From contig CM034407.1 of the NCBI GenBank assembly GCA_019925095.2, forward strand, positions 4,797,210 to 4,861,209: a stretch of 64,000 nucleotides of DNA, given 5' to 3'. How positions within the stretch are numbered: the stretch's first letter is position 1; every line of letters starts with the position of its first letter. The stretch comes from Dendrolimus kikuchii (lineage: Eukaryota > Arthropoda > Insecta > Lepidoptera > Lasiocampidae). Below the pieces are notes generated by a model. The model worked only from the letters and a program-made list of their open reading frames with translations. It ran no database searches and was not told where the DNA came from. The translations under genes and the position numbers were made by a program. This document shows positions 1 to 11,946 of the stretch, piece by piece.

Positions 1-115
1 CGAAACCAAAGGATTTAAAAGTTCTTTTGCAAAGAGCGCAATACAGTCGTCCTGATGAGTCATATGTGTAGTTGTAGAAGATTTTAGGGCGGTTCTTTTT
101 GATAAGTATATAGTA
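1..115 (-). mobile_element. LINE-2 family 3' fragment
   Basis: Nearly identical to 2979-3092, the 3' coding end of the LINE copy at 2950-3430, and cut by the window edge. Contains the region coding for the CCHH-finger tail of the element in minus orientation. Confidence 0.65.
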
Positions 116-224
116 ATCATACTAAGGACCGATTGACTATTTCGTTTTTTTGTAAACTGTTCGCAGTAGTCCCAAATAGGTTGTACACTGGTCCACAAAT
201 TCCAGAGCGACCTATATCCGGTGT

Positions 225-790
225 TTCTCTTATTACATACATACATACATAACTTCACGCCAGTTCCCTTGCAGGGTAGGCACGAACAACAGAGCGCCAT
301 TTAGGCTTATTTTAACACACCTCACTTGCTTCTTTGACATTCATAACTCTTGTCATGCACGCTCGTCTGTTCTTAAGGCTCCTGACAGCACCTTCAGCTA
401 GTACACGATCAATTTGATCATGGAAGGTGTGTCGTGGCCTTCCACGACTTGTGCATCCATCCACTTTTGCATTGTATATCTGTTTAGTCACTATTTCATC
501 ATGCATTCTTTCCACATGCCCGAACCACCGGAGCATTCCTTTCCTTACCTTCACCCCGACACTCTCTTTCTTACTTCGGTATTACGAACGCGGTCCGCGA
601 GCGTCACTCCGCAGATTTTGCGCAGTGCTCGCATCTCGACCGCGTTTACTCTACTTTCATGCTCTCTCTTCCATACCCAACTCTCGCTTGTTAGTTATAC
701 GTGAGTTTAGGTACCAGCACCGCGTTGTGTATGGCAAGCTGGGCCTTCTGGCTGAGGTTCTTAGCGCCTAGAAGTTTACCTAACGCTCCA
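225..790 (-). mobile_element. LINE-1 family 3' end (non-LTR RT C-terminus)
   Basis: Minus-strand reading gives [34 protein letters not shown] and [14 protein letters not shown] blocks of a non-LTR retrotransposon ORF2 C-terminus. It ends in a (TATG)n tail at 225-250. Compared with the copy at 25196 it has a short deletion near 565 (loss of the KRVGLKE segment), which breaks the frame. 5'-truncated like all other copies here. Confidence 0.8.
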
Positions 791-1394
791 TTCACACTAA
801 GTTATTAAAGAGTTAACATAAATGGAATTCGCTATGTCACTTGTCACTTGCGTATTACCAAAGTTTTGAAGATATAATATAAATTGATTGAATATACTTA
901 CGGCACATCCATATGTCACAAATGTTAACAATTAAATTTCATTTGTTTAAAAATAATAATTTTAATTCAGACAAAATTTTCTAAATATAGAGAAATGTAT
1001 ACGAATCAAATTTGTTTTTTTTGAGATTCGTCTTAGGTTAGCGGACATTGAAATCATAGATCCTCAATCATAGTATTTCATAGATTTTATACGAGCGTGT
1101 GGGTATCCTTGTAAATCAGTGATGTGTTATGACCTCATAAGTAGGTACAAGAAAACGGAGTCGAATAGCACATTATTTATTGTTTGAAATGTATTTAAAA
1201 TTATTTCTATCATAATATTTTAAAAACAAGATGATGTTTATAATGCTGTTATTCTTCTCCCGCATCCCTATTTTATATCTAATATTTGTGGAACACGGAT
1301 TTGTCGTAAGTAATTTTTGTCAATTTATATCTTTAGAATGAAGCATCTGTTTCTAGTTTAAAATATTTTTTTATTATCAATAAAGTATCAATAT

Positions 1395-1571
1395 TCATTC
1401 TTCCGTTGCGCATTTATGGTCGTCGGCGCACTCGAACTCCGCTTCTATAGTCAAACCTCCGACTTCCAATATGTTTTTGATTACGTAAATGTACGCGGTG
1501 TATTTGCCGCAGGGCCCATCCATCGGCAGCTCGCAGCAGTCTAATATGAAGTCCTTGATTTCATATTCACC
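1395..1571 (-). CDS. Minus-strand nested gene, last exon
   Basis: Acceptor tattgacag. 58 codons plus TGA: GEYEIKDFILDCCELPMDGP, then CGKYTAYIYVIKN and an acidic Cys-containing tail. An AATAAA-type signal follows within about 30 bases. Confidence 0.7.
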   Translation of the reverse strand, partial: GEYEIKDFILDCCELPMDGPCGKYTAYIYVIKNILEVGGLTIEAEFECADDHKCATEE

Positions 1572-3584
1572 CTGTCAATAAAGCTACGTATCGTCATCAT
1601 TTAAAAAAATAAATATAAAGTAATACTTCCTATCCATCCAAAGGGGTTCTGGAAGATATCGCTAATAGCAGTAAGATTGCTAGCGCATTGCTAAATATCA
1701 TTTCTGTTAACTGTATCTTTGAACATACATTGGAGCAATATTAATACTTATACATTCATACCAATCAGTAGTTCTTGCAATTGACGAAGGCGAACGGACT
1801 TTATTTGTGGTAAATATGTATCTGTGGGTGCGTGAGACTAAAAGCAGGTATAATCGGACGGCACGCTCGCAACTGATCGTTCTGTCAGACATGCTCGCTC
1901 TCGCAATGTGCGTGCACACTTTCAACTGCCAGTAAAGCCTGCTAGCCGCCGTGAGTTGAAAGAACTATAAGTTGACGGACCTTTGGAATTGGAAATTCAG
2001 GTGGGTCTAATCCGATCATCTCGAAAGCTCGTCTCGAGTTGTTCTTCGCGTTCTTATCTATGAAGTGGACGAAACTGTCATCAGTGAGGAGCTGGTACAG
2101 TTTCTGACCGCCGTCCACCCACTTGTAGATTTCGGCACGAAACTGAAAATAAGTTTTGAAATTAATATCACTTTCGTATCAGTAAGCTTGTGGCTGTATT
2201 TTTTACGATGTGTAAATAGTCGTGGCCATCCAACCACTCGGGAGTCCGTATACTCGTTACTGTATTGTTACGACTAGCAGTATGATGTATAAATGGGCAT
2301 CGCCACGTTCACTTGAGCGCAGCGCGTACGGACGAAGGCTGAGTTGCAAACAATTTCCATTGTAGGTACCTTGATCGAAACTACGCACTTTATTTACTTG
2401 ATTTATTTCATCTCTTGATGTGGGTGGAGATACCTCGAAGTGCACCGGGGAGCACGCGCGTCCGCTACCTTCATGAGCGACGGTCGTACTGATGGTAAAT
2501 TCGCGCATGTTCACCTAAATGCTGAGTCGGGAAGATGTACGTACTTGCTTCGTACATCCATACTATTTTTATATTTGTAGGCAATTTAAGTAATTCAAAA
2601 TGACTGAGCTTTCTAAAACCGTTAGTTAAATTGTTAGCATGATGTAGAACAGGTGGATGATAATCTGAAAAGAACAGAGGTCTTTCGCATCTTTGAATTT
2701 TACCTATTTATTCCCGGTTTTCAGCTCACACTTTTACTCGAGTCTTGTTTGTGAATATTTTTCAAAGCTAAGACTTGGAGTAGACTTAAAATACAGTAAC
2801 TTAAAAAAGCCTGAAAATGTCACGCCGCCGGTGCCGCGCCGTCGCCGACTGAAAACCTCCAGCGCGCCGCGACCGGGATATTAAATGCAATGCCCATGTC
2901 TAGTACAATAATGTTGGACTACCGGTGTATTATATATAGTCCTCAAGTCAAGTCCGGCTGTGCGAGCGCAGGTGACTAGCGAAACCAAATTTGGTTTTAA
3001 AAGTTCTTTTGCAAAGAGCGCAATACAGTCGTCCTGATGAGTCGTATGTATAGTTGTAGGAGATTTTAGGGCGGTTCTTTTTGATAACGCGTTGCTCGTC
3101 AAAGTGTTCTACGCGCTGCGTTTCGAAGGCAGCAACAGCCTTATCAATAGAATTACGCCACTCCCTTCTTTGTAGAGCAAGGTCTTCCCAGCCGTCGCTT
3201 GGGATGTCACATGCAGACAAATGGCGCTTGAGTACGTCCTTGTAACGTAGAATTTGACCGCCAGATTTGCGCTTTCCGTCCTTAAGCTGTGAGTAAAAGT
3301 CTTTTACCGTTGTATTACCGAGGTGCCGATGGATTACCTATCGAGACGGTTAAAACGGTGTCTTTTTTGCTTGTATATGCGGAATCCCTACCGTCTAGTA
3401 TGGAGACGCCCTGAATCGAAAACGTATTAACCTTATAAGAATCATCGAAAGTCTTCCTGAATATTAGTTTCCCACTATAGGCATCTTCGGTTCGTGTAAA
3501 TTTTTTTCGATTAATGTCAAATACGAATTCGTAGCCATCTTTCTCTAAGAGCTTTAGGTCCAGAACATTCCAAGCTCCTTTGCC
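1395..3584 (-). CDS. Small DUF1091/MD-2-like candidate secreted protein, 5' partial, 3 exons
   Basis: Three minus-strand exons, all phase 0: 3584-3432, 2142-1981 and 1571-1395 (stop TGA at 1397-1395). They encode 163 residues including FDINRKKFTRTEDAYSGKLI, RAEIYKWVDGGQKLYQLLTD, PPEFPIPKGEYEIKDFILD and LPMDGPCGKYTAYIYV, with five cysteines. The pattern (P-x-P-KGEY...LP..G.C..Y...IYV) resembles the DUF1091/MD-2-like secreted group of insects; this assignment is tentative. The signal-peptide exon was not found. The donor AAG|gttaat at 3431 is unusual but keeps phase; a LINE fragment begins close to it. An AATAAA lies at 1374-1369 on the minus strand. The gene appears nested in an Sbf intron. 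Confidence 0.62.
1981..2142 (-). CDS. Minus-strand nested gene, middle exon
   Basis: Acceptor cttattttcag, donor AAAG|gtccgt. 54 codons: FRAEIYKWVDGGQKLYQLLT, then a charged helix-like segment and LDPPEFPIPK. Phase 0 on both sides. Confidence 0.68.
2950..3430 (-). mobile_element. LINE-2 family 3' end with terminal CCHH finger
   Basis: Minus-strand frame reads DFYSQLKDGKRKSGGQ, HLSACDIPSDGWEDLALQRR and a terminal finger CALCKRTFKTKFGFASHLRS, the usual C-terminus of one insect LINE group. Frameshifted and stop-containing upstream of about 3330. It lies inside the intron of the minus-strand nested gene. Confidence 0.75.
3432..3584 (-). CDS. Minus-strand nested gene, first visible exon
   Basis: Acceptor ttctag at 3586-3585, donor AAG|gttaat. 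Reads GKGAWNVLDLKLLEKDGYEF and ends IFRKTFDDSYK. Read-through past the donor stays open for about 35 more codons with VLD-like LINE sequence, so an end at 3338 (ATAG|gtaatc) was considered; that end breaks phase with the next exon. Confidence 0.6.
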
Positions 3585-4042
3585 CTAGAACAAAAACCAT
3601 TCTTAGAGTTCCGTGGTCATTTCGTCAAAAATGGAAAATCTCTTATAAAAATGTTGAGTCGTGACACTTCTGTCTTGTCATGATGCAACTATGTAATGAA
3701 ATCATCTCTATTTTACATAGATAAAAGAAAATCGCTTCCCGCGTCTTTTTGTTTGTCTGTGTAACCGCTAATTCCTCCTAAAACATTCAACGGATTTTAA
3801 AGCAATTTTCACCAATTTTTCACTAAAGGTAAATACGTATAAAAGACCTAATGAAAGTTTTCATGCAATTCTTTTTTAAAGAATGTTTATTAAATTTGGT
3901 ATACTTAGTTGAAATTATACCATTGTTCGCGCAACACCGCCTCCCTCCCCAGTGTTTGGCACTCTTTCAATTTAATCAAGATATTAAGAAATCTTAATAT
4001 TTTTTATTTCGTAACCATACATACAATAAGTACTCGTAAGTT

Positions 4043-4095
4043 AAGTCGTGGCAGCGTAATGGCTAGCGCACGCGTCCCAAACTCAAAAATCTAAC
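4043..4095 (+). mobile_element. tRNA-derived SINE-B fragment (A-box part)
   Basis: Contains gtggcagcgtaatggctag and cgcgtcccaaactcaaa, the head of the SINE-B copy at 27472, then diverges before the B box. Confidence 0.65.
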
Positions 4096-4778
4096 TTCTT
4101 TGAGTGTTTATCGTTATTTAGCATAATTTAGGATTTGGCTCTGAAGGCCCACCCTGTATAATAATAGCGAAGACAATAATTAAGTTTATAAAAAAAAACT
4201 TGAAATAAACGTTGGTTTAGATTAGTTTACGAAGGCATCACTTGTATGTTGTATATATTGGACTAAAGCTCTTACTATATCATATTGAGCGGTTCCCATT
4301 TGAAACAAGGTAAATATAAAACAATAATAAAATTGGAACATTTTCAAACACTGTCCAGTAAAGTGAAACTATAAAATTATGACATTTTTTCTGAATTACA
4401 ATTGTTTATATATATCGTGTCACATGTTTAACAGCAATTTTGATTCTTATCTATCGTTCGTAGTGTGTAGATGAAATGATATACCGATTGGAAAAATAGT
4501 GGCCGAGTGCGTGTCGGACCACACAAAGTGAAGCATTTTGTTATGGTGCTGAAACTCATATTTGGTGTGACTCATTTAAGGTGCTACCTAAATGGAGTTC
4601 GCTGTCTCGCTCACACATTACCATATTTTTAAAGTAAGAAATTGATAGAATTTACTTAAGACAAATTCATTTTTTATTTATTTAAGGACCCTACAGACTC
4701 CTTCACCCCTAACAAAGTCAGGGTCTTTAATCAGCTATTTTAATACAAGGTGTTCTTTTCCAAGTCAGAGCTTTCTAC

Positions 4779-4782
<4 letters not shown>

Positions 4783-4837
<55 letters not shown>

Positions 4838-4960
4838 ACGCGCACGCGCACGCGCACGCTCACACGCACACGCACACGCACGCACGCACGCACGCACGCG
4901 CACACACACGCGCACACGTGTGTGTGTATACACATATTCATATATATAAATATTCTCTAT
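4783..4960. repeat. (CA)n / (CACG)n microsatellite with (TA)n edge
   Basis: About 140 bases of CA dinucleotide repeat grading into CACGCA and CACG units, then a TG/TA-rich palindromic edge. Open frames here are artefacts of repeat. Confidence 0.95.
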
Positions 4961-5089
4961 TACGTACATGACGTCACAGGTTACGAAACCGCCCATCACC
5001 TCGTCTTGTCGCGCTTTACAGCTGCCTTTATCGGCCGCAAGCAAAACTACGAAACCATATTACCATCTATACAATCATACATATTTCTA

Positions 5090-5192
5090 TATACATACAT
5101 AACTTCACGCCAGTTCCCTTGCGGGGTAGGCACGAACAACAGAGCGCCATTTAGGCCCATTCTTACACACCTCACTTGCTTCTTTGACATGT
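5090..5192 (-). mobile_element. LINE-1 family 3' terminal fragment
   Basis: Last ~100 bases of the LINE-1 family, starting at the (TATG)n tail; same sequence as 25203-25305. Confidence 0.8.
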
Positions 5193-5676
5193 AATTTAAT
5201 GTAATTTTATAGTTATAATTTGTGTAATGCAGTATGCCGTAAGTGAATTCTAGCTATTTGATCTTCAACAGTGTGTTAATGCGTGAGCGAGATAACGAAC
5301 CCAAATTAGGATAACAACTAATACTCAATATCTCAAAAAATACTCGATGGATATCGCTCTAACAAATTTTCATTGAATATATTTTTTTTAACCCCACTTG
5401 TTTGATTTTTTAAGAACTGCATCGAGCCTAGCTGAATGAAAATTTCTGAAAAGTTATAGATTTAGCGGTCAGACCGTTATTGGCTGTTATTACATAGATA
5501 ATTTATGACGGCTAATGTTGCGAATTGAAAATAATACATGTTGTAGATCTTCGTCTATGATAAAATTATAGTAAAGGTATGTCGCACGCTGCCGGTATCT
5601 AAAATTATTTGTTACATCGTGTTGTTATTGAACGTAAAAATATTGCATGACAGTATATTGTAGAATCCTTTAATTT

Positions 5677-5885
5677 GGAGGCCTCTCTGGTTGAGTTAAG
5701 CCTTTGCCGGCCTCACTGTAACTCATAGGCTCTAGGTTCGATTCCTGGTATGGTAAATTTCGTAAACGAATTTTCCGCTATCTACTGATTTAGGTATGAT
5801 AGGTCTGATCTAGGATCTGGGATCGGCCCCTGAGTGGTCCGTTGTATATTATCCGTAACACAAGCGTTACTTGTGTAACTTGCAG
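5677..5885 (+). mobile_element. tRNA-derived SINE-C
   Basis: Contains a B-box-like ggttcgattcc at 5734 after a tRNA-like head, then a body shared with copies at 54848 and 56263 (tatggtctgggatcggcccc, cacaagcgt). Confidence 0.7.
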
Positions 5886-6062
5886 ATATTACAATGTATG
5901 TTTGTTTACAGAATTATTAAAAAAAAATCTTGACCTACAAATAGACTGTCGTATTAATTCTTATACTATAATGATTGTTATTATTCCAATTTGCTTTTTA
6001 GGAGGTTCCAAAACATAGTTTTTTTTAGGATAGTCATACGTATCGGTTTTCTATTGTTACAG

Positions 6063-6198
6063 ATTGATGAATTGCGCGTTACAATCGGCGACAGCCATTG
6101 ATGAGCATTCGATAGCGGCCGCCATGTTACCGCTGGCGACGGCATACTGCAGAAAGCTTTGCACGGGAGTCATACAGTACGCTTACATGTGTATACAG
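6063..6198 (+). CDS. Sbf: Sbf exon: post-DENN region
   Basis: Acceptor ctattgttacag, donor CAG|gtgagt. One carried base then 45 codons. Contains the family-typical stretches [17 protein letters not shown] and [12 protein letters not shown]. First Sbf exon visible in the window; the open frame continues to the left only through an upstream, unseen exon. Confidence 0.93.
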
Positions 6199-9100
6199 GT
6201 GAGTATATAATACATTTTACAGTAAGAGCAAAACTTAAATACGTCCCTGAAGTTCGTACACGTCAGTGCGCCGAACATTCACTGACAGAACTGGGAGGGG
6301 AGTGTAACTTTCTCGCTCGGCCGCTATTCGGACTAGCATGCCATCTCTTTCGCACAAAACACCGTAAGTTGTAATAAACGTTAACATTCGACTGCACCGG
6401 CGCAAACTCATGAAACGAACTTCACTCGAAGCGCATTTAACTTTTGCCCGTACCGTACACAACATATGTATATCTTTCAAATGCTAGTGTATTGATATGC
6501 ATTTCAAATATTTCAAGCAGATTACCATCGCCTATGGACATTTGTGACGTCAAAGTTGCTACCAATGTGCAGTAATGAGTATGGCAATTGGAACCTGGTC
6601 ACTGGTACCGGAACACAACTCAAGGTTGTTATGGCGGCATACTCTAGACTAGGAGTGTTGTTAGCCATTCAGACAGTTATGTTGTCTATGATTACGGATC
6701 AGTTTTTTTTAATTGAGATAGTAATTGAGATTATGATGTTTAATCGCCAAAGCAACCTTGATCAATGTTCAATTTTATCCCCTTCATCCACTCATGCCTT
6801 CAATTGTGAAGGCATGAGTGGATGAAGGGGACATGCGATAATTAAGAAGTGGACATCAAAGTTTTGTTGTGACTGTCATTTTGTAAACGTCCATAACTCC
6901 CTCATCACTTGCTATTTAAAAACCAAGTTTAAATAGTTATTTTAAGATCTAATATGGTTTTTACGCACGTTGTCTTCATTTGACGTAAATAAAATACATA
7001 GCTCCTTAATTACTCACGTCTTCAACTATCATTTTCAAATTCGGTTCGCAGGAGCATCAAGTATGGACAAGTCAGCAGTTTTGGGAGGCGGCGTTCTACC
7101 AGGACGTGCAAAGGGACATCAAAGCGCTTTACTTGCCGAGTCCTGCCCATCATCAGAGAGTGCCAAGTCCGAGGTAAACATAATATATAATCTGATTTTT
7201 AATTACCTGGAATAAAGTGACAGCTGCGATCGACGTTTTTTATGTTACAAGCTTGGAGCAACTCACCACTGTGAGTTGATTCTTAAAGAATTTCTAAAAG
7301 AGTTCTGTAGGATTCAACTCGTAACTCAACTATGAATCTAAAAAGATCGGTGACAGCTGTTATTTTAGTCCAGGTAATCAAAAATCAAAGTATTGTTTAC
7401 ATGTACTATTTTTGTACTACCCGGACACGAGATTTAATCGACATCTTATTATTTAAAACAAGTATTTTTAAACTTAAATCAGTCATAAATGGAAAGTCTT
7501 AATTAGTTCTTTTACAGTTTTATGATTTAATCAAATTTACGAAAATGAAAAGGGGCTAATCCCGATCGGGGATAAAAGTATCGTAAGTATAAACCCGGGA
7601 TGTAAATTAGCTCTGTATCGAGTTTCATTTAAATCCGCACAGTGGTTTTCACGTGATGCTTTAACAGACAGCGGTAAAAATTCTAAAAGTTCGCATTTTC
7701 GGAATCTGCTGTTCCGAAGCAGCTCCCCCTAATTATTTTTAAATTCATTTTACAAGCTCGACACCCCCAACAGATTTTGTAATTATAGTATAGATATATT
7801 CAAAATTGAGTAGATTTATAAAAATATATAATTTGTTTTAGAGATGACGAAGAATACATATCCCTATTGAAAGCGCAAGAGCCGAGTGCATTGGAGATCG
7901 CAGCCGAACAGATGCGGTTGTGGCCCAGTTTGCCACCAGGTGAGGATAGATCTTTAGGATAAAAAAAGGAAAAAAGATAAATCGATACTTACTTTAGTTA
8001 AAAGATTGTAATCGAAATAGTAAATTTTATAAATAGTAACTATCCGCGGCATACAAACATACAGGTTGTACTGCACAGACAAAAATTATTGCGGCCTTGA
8101 AGTTCGTACGCCTCATTGCGCAGAACACGATTATGATGTTGACAGACAAAGCTGAGAGAGGAGAGAGTTGCACTCTCACTTGGCCGCTATCCGGAGTCGC
8201 ATGCCCATGTCTTTCGTACAACACACCGTAAGGTGCTATAAATGTTAACATTCGACTGGTGCTGCGTAAACTCACAGAACTATCTTCACTCGAAGCGCAT
8301 TTAAGTTTTGTTTGTACATACAGTACACCCAAAACTTTAAAAAATGCTGAGGTATATACAATACCTAATCGGATATAAATTTATACGCAATTCGGCTTCG
8401 GTCCGATGCTCATGTCATAGTAGTGCTCTAGGGTGGCTAATTGTTTTGCGAGAATTATAATTTTTAATTAATTAATCTGCACTCTTGTGGCGAACACTGA
8501 GAAAGTTACACGCTCGAAGAAAATACGGTTTATTAGCGACTATCCGCTTATTATTTACTAATAATATCGATACCGACCTTTGTTCGGCTACTACAAATTA
8601 CGCTGTATCTGTGTCTGTGTATATGAGCCCAGACACCTAGACTATAGTACATAACGAAGTTTGTTTACACAAAAAAAAATTTAAGTTTTCGTGACTGGTA
8701 TACATAATAAAACTAAGTTTTAACGGTTTTATTACCGCGCTTAAAATCGTTAAAACGTAGTTTTATTATTTGGTTACACAATTTACAATGCCTGATACCA
8801 CACCCGGGACCTTTGCGTTCCAGTGAGCTAACAGTCTTATTCATAGAGGCTTAGAGTAAGTTTGAATGCTTTATTTCTGCGTGTGAACTTAAGTAGCTTA
8901 ACTTTAAAAGAATTACTTTCTGAAAGATAATAAATAATTAAAAAATTAACTTTACTACGAAAAAGTTTTCTGCATGTAATTTCCATGCTGACGGTATTCT
9001 AAGTAAACATCTAGCGGTTATATAATATGCAAGAGTAAACCGAAATGTGCATAGGTACTAAAAAGATGGCCAAGGCAAATGGATTTCCTGAAATAGACCA

Positions 9101-11891
9101 TCTATACATAAATGAATGAGTTAAATTTCATTATAATTTTCAGAAAAGCAACGTGAAATAATAGCTAGCGAAGAATCCACATTATACAGTCAAGCGATAC
9201 ATTATGCGAATCGCATGGTATATTTATTACTACCGCTAGAGGGCGCTGGACGGAGAGCAGAAACTAGAGGAGACGACGCTGATCGGGCTAGCAATAGTAT
9301 AACTAACAGGTAACGTTAACCGAGATATGAATGAAAAGAACTGCTTTTAAAGGATTTCATTGCCTGATAATCTCTTTTCTTTTACCTTCTCCCAATTATT
9401 TGGAGTCGGCACAATATGTCTTTTTCTTCCATACTCCTCTATTCTGACATACGTCCTCTGTCACGCCACAGATCATCTTCTCTTCACACAATCCATCCAT
9501 CTCTTTTTTGGTCCACCTTTACATTTATATCGATCAATCTTTTAGTTTAACATTCTTTTTGTCACGTGACTTTCATCGCTCTTCATTACATGCCCATACC
9601 ACCTCAGTTTTCTTCTTCTCAATCGCTCACGGGTGCAACTTTTAAAGATCCCCTTATGTACGCATTTTGCACCTTATCCATTCTTGTACCACCACAAATC
9701 CTGATAATAAAGACCTTTTAAATCTTACTGGGTGCATTTATCACTTCACTTGTCCGGACTTGTACTTGTATAATTTACTTTCATCCATTTTTATACCGTC
9801 GACTCTTTTGTACTCATTTTCCAAGTCTTAGCCTTTCTAATTAATCATTATGTCTGCAATATCAAATTAAAAGAGAACACGCCTAACTTAATTTGATTTA
9901 TTTTATTCGTTTTGATGTACTTTAATTTACATCAGAGAGAAGTTGCTGTGCAAAATGAACACAATGCAATGAAAACTTTAAAATTACATATCTGAATTTG
10001 TAACAAGCATCTCTATTAAATGCTGTCTCTTTTCTCTTTCTAATAAATGTTATACATTTTTTTGCTATGGTGAGTTGCAGCTATCAGAGCAGAAAATAGA
10101 GTTCCGAACTCAGTTTTCATATGTCTTTCACATACTTTCCTATTTATTTAGCAAATTATTTTTCAGTGTGGCAGAGTCGGACAGTGTGGACGCAGAATCA
10201 GGTTTCGAAGAAGCCGACCCCGGCGAAGCTGGGAATAACGTTATCAAGATGGTGTCTAGATTTGTTGACAAGGTAATTAAAATCTATCCTATTTTAGTAA
10301 ATGTGCTTGTGAAAGCGAAATGGATACATCTGTATTGGTCCTTCGAGTCGGATTCGAAATAGTTGTCCATCCTTTAAGGGAGGTGATCAAAATGTAAATA
10401 GGAAAAAAACTCGTATGTTTATTGTGGCAAATAAACGCACATATATATAATACAAGGATTTTCAATTATAATCAGAGACTTGTGTAGAAAAATGTGCGTA
10501 CATAAAATTCACGACAGTGAGGCTGGAAACTAAGCATTATACTTTGCCGGGAGCTGACGCAACGCTCATCTTCATTTTCAGCCTCTATAAAGCCAGAATC
10601 ATAAGGTTATGAATGTAATTGGATCTATTACAAGAAGTAATTTAAATTTTGTTATACGTATATTACTTTAACCGTTTCTATCAGTTTTTGTTTCGTTGGC
10701 GAGTTGTGGTGGCTCACTCCGGTGATGTGAATTCCTAAAGCTGGTAGAAAAAGTGCATTTTTAAAGGAGTTCATGCTCAAAACTACATTCCAAGTTTCAT
10801 GATAATTTTGTTTCGTTTACAAATTACAATTGGATGTTTAGGACCGCGGTTTCTTCTAATAGCCGTACGAATTTATTTAAAATGAAAATGAAGTTTTGAA
10901 TTTCCAAATTATCGCTGCGTGTTTGTATGGAAAATCGCATATGTTTAACTCAATGTAATTTTGAGCACAATAACTCAATTTCAATAGAAACTTTTTGTCT
11001 GGTGTCAGCCAAAGTTTTAAATTTTGCTGTTGATTAAGTTTTGGTGACATAATCTACATCCGGCTTTCACTCAGTGTGAGTTTGCTTGAAGAATATTTTA
11101 AAATTTACTCAATACATAACATTGGCTAAATTTGTCAACTATGCGAAGATTATTTAAAAAGAAAGAAGGAAGTAGTAATATAGTGATTGATATTTCAGGT
11201 TTGTACAGAGGGCGGTGTGACCGCCGAACATGTAAGATGTCTGCATCAGATGATACCAGGAGTCGTGCACATGCATTTAGAAACGTTGGACGCGGTAGCA
11301 AGGGAGAGCAGAAGACTCCCGCCCGTTCAAAAAGTATATTGTTTTTTACTACTATAGAATTTACTACAACTATTCTGATATGATACAAAAAAAATATTAA
11401 ATACACCTAGTATTTAAATAATAATATGTTACAAAAATATATTACTACCAGAGTTTACTTATCAAACCCCGGAACGTATCCCTTGTTTGTTTAAAAGGCA
11501 AGCATTCACACGTTACATTGCATTAACATTTTATCTAGTTATTATTCGCCGCCGGAAGATTGATTTAGTCTTATATTGGAAACATTTACAATTAATAACA
11601 TTTTTCGATATGAAAAGTATCTATGTCCATATTCAGTATCGAAACTACATATTTATTAATTATTATTTATTATTATAATATAATTAAGTATCCCATTTCC
11701 GAAATAAAAGTAACCTATGTCCATTCTCGGTATCGACACTATATGTGCCGAATTTCAGCCAAATCGGTCCAGTAGTTTATCCATAAAAACGTAACAGACA
11801 CACATACACGCGTACGCGCACACACAGACACACACACGTGCGCGCACACACGCACGCACGCACGCACACACGCAAGCAAACACGTACGCAC

Positions 11892-11946
<55 letters not shown>

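Noticed and set aside
2257..2514. Minus-strand ORF between exons of the nested gene, considered as a missing exon
   Set aside because: No splice sites fit, the composition is not protein-like, and the flanking exons already join in phase 0.
4750..5044. Open frames of His-Thr and Val-Cys repeats on both strands
   Set aside because: They are translations of a (CA)n/(CACG)n microsatellite, not proteins.
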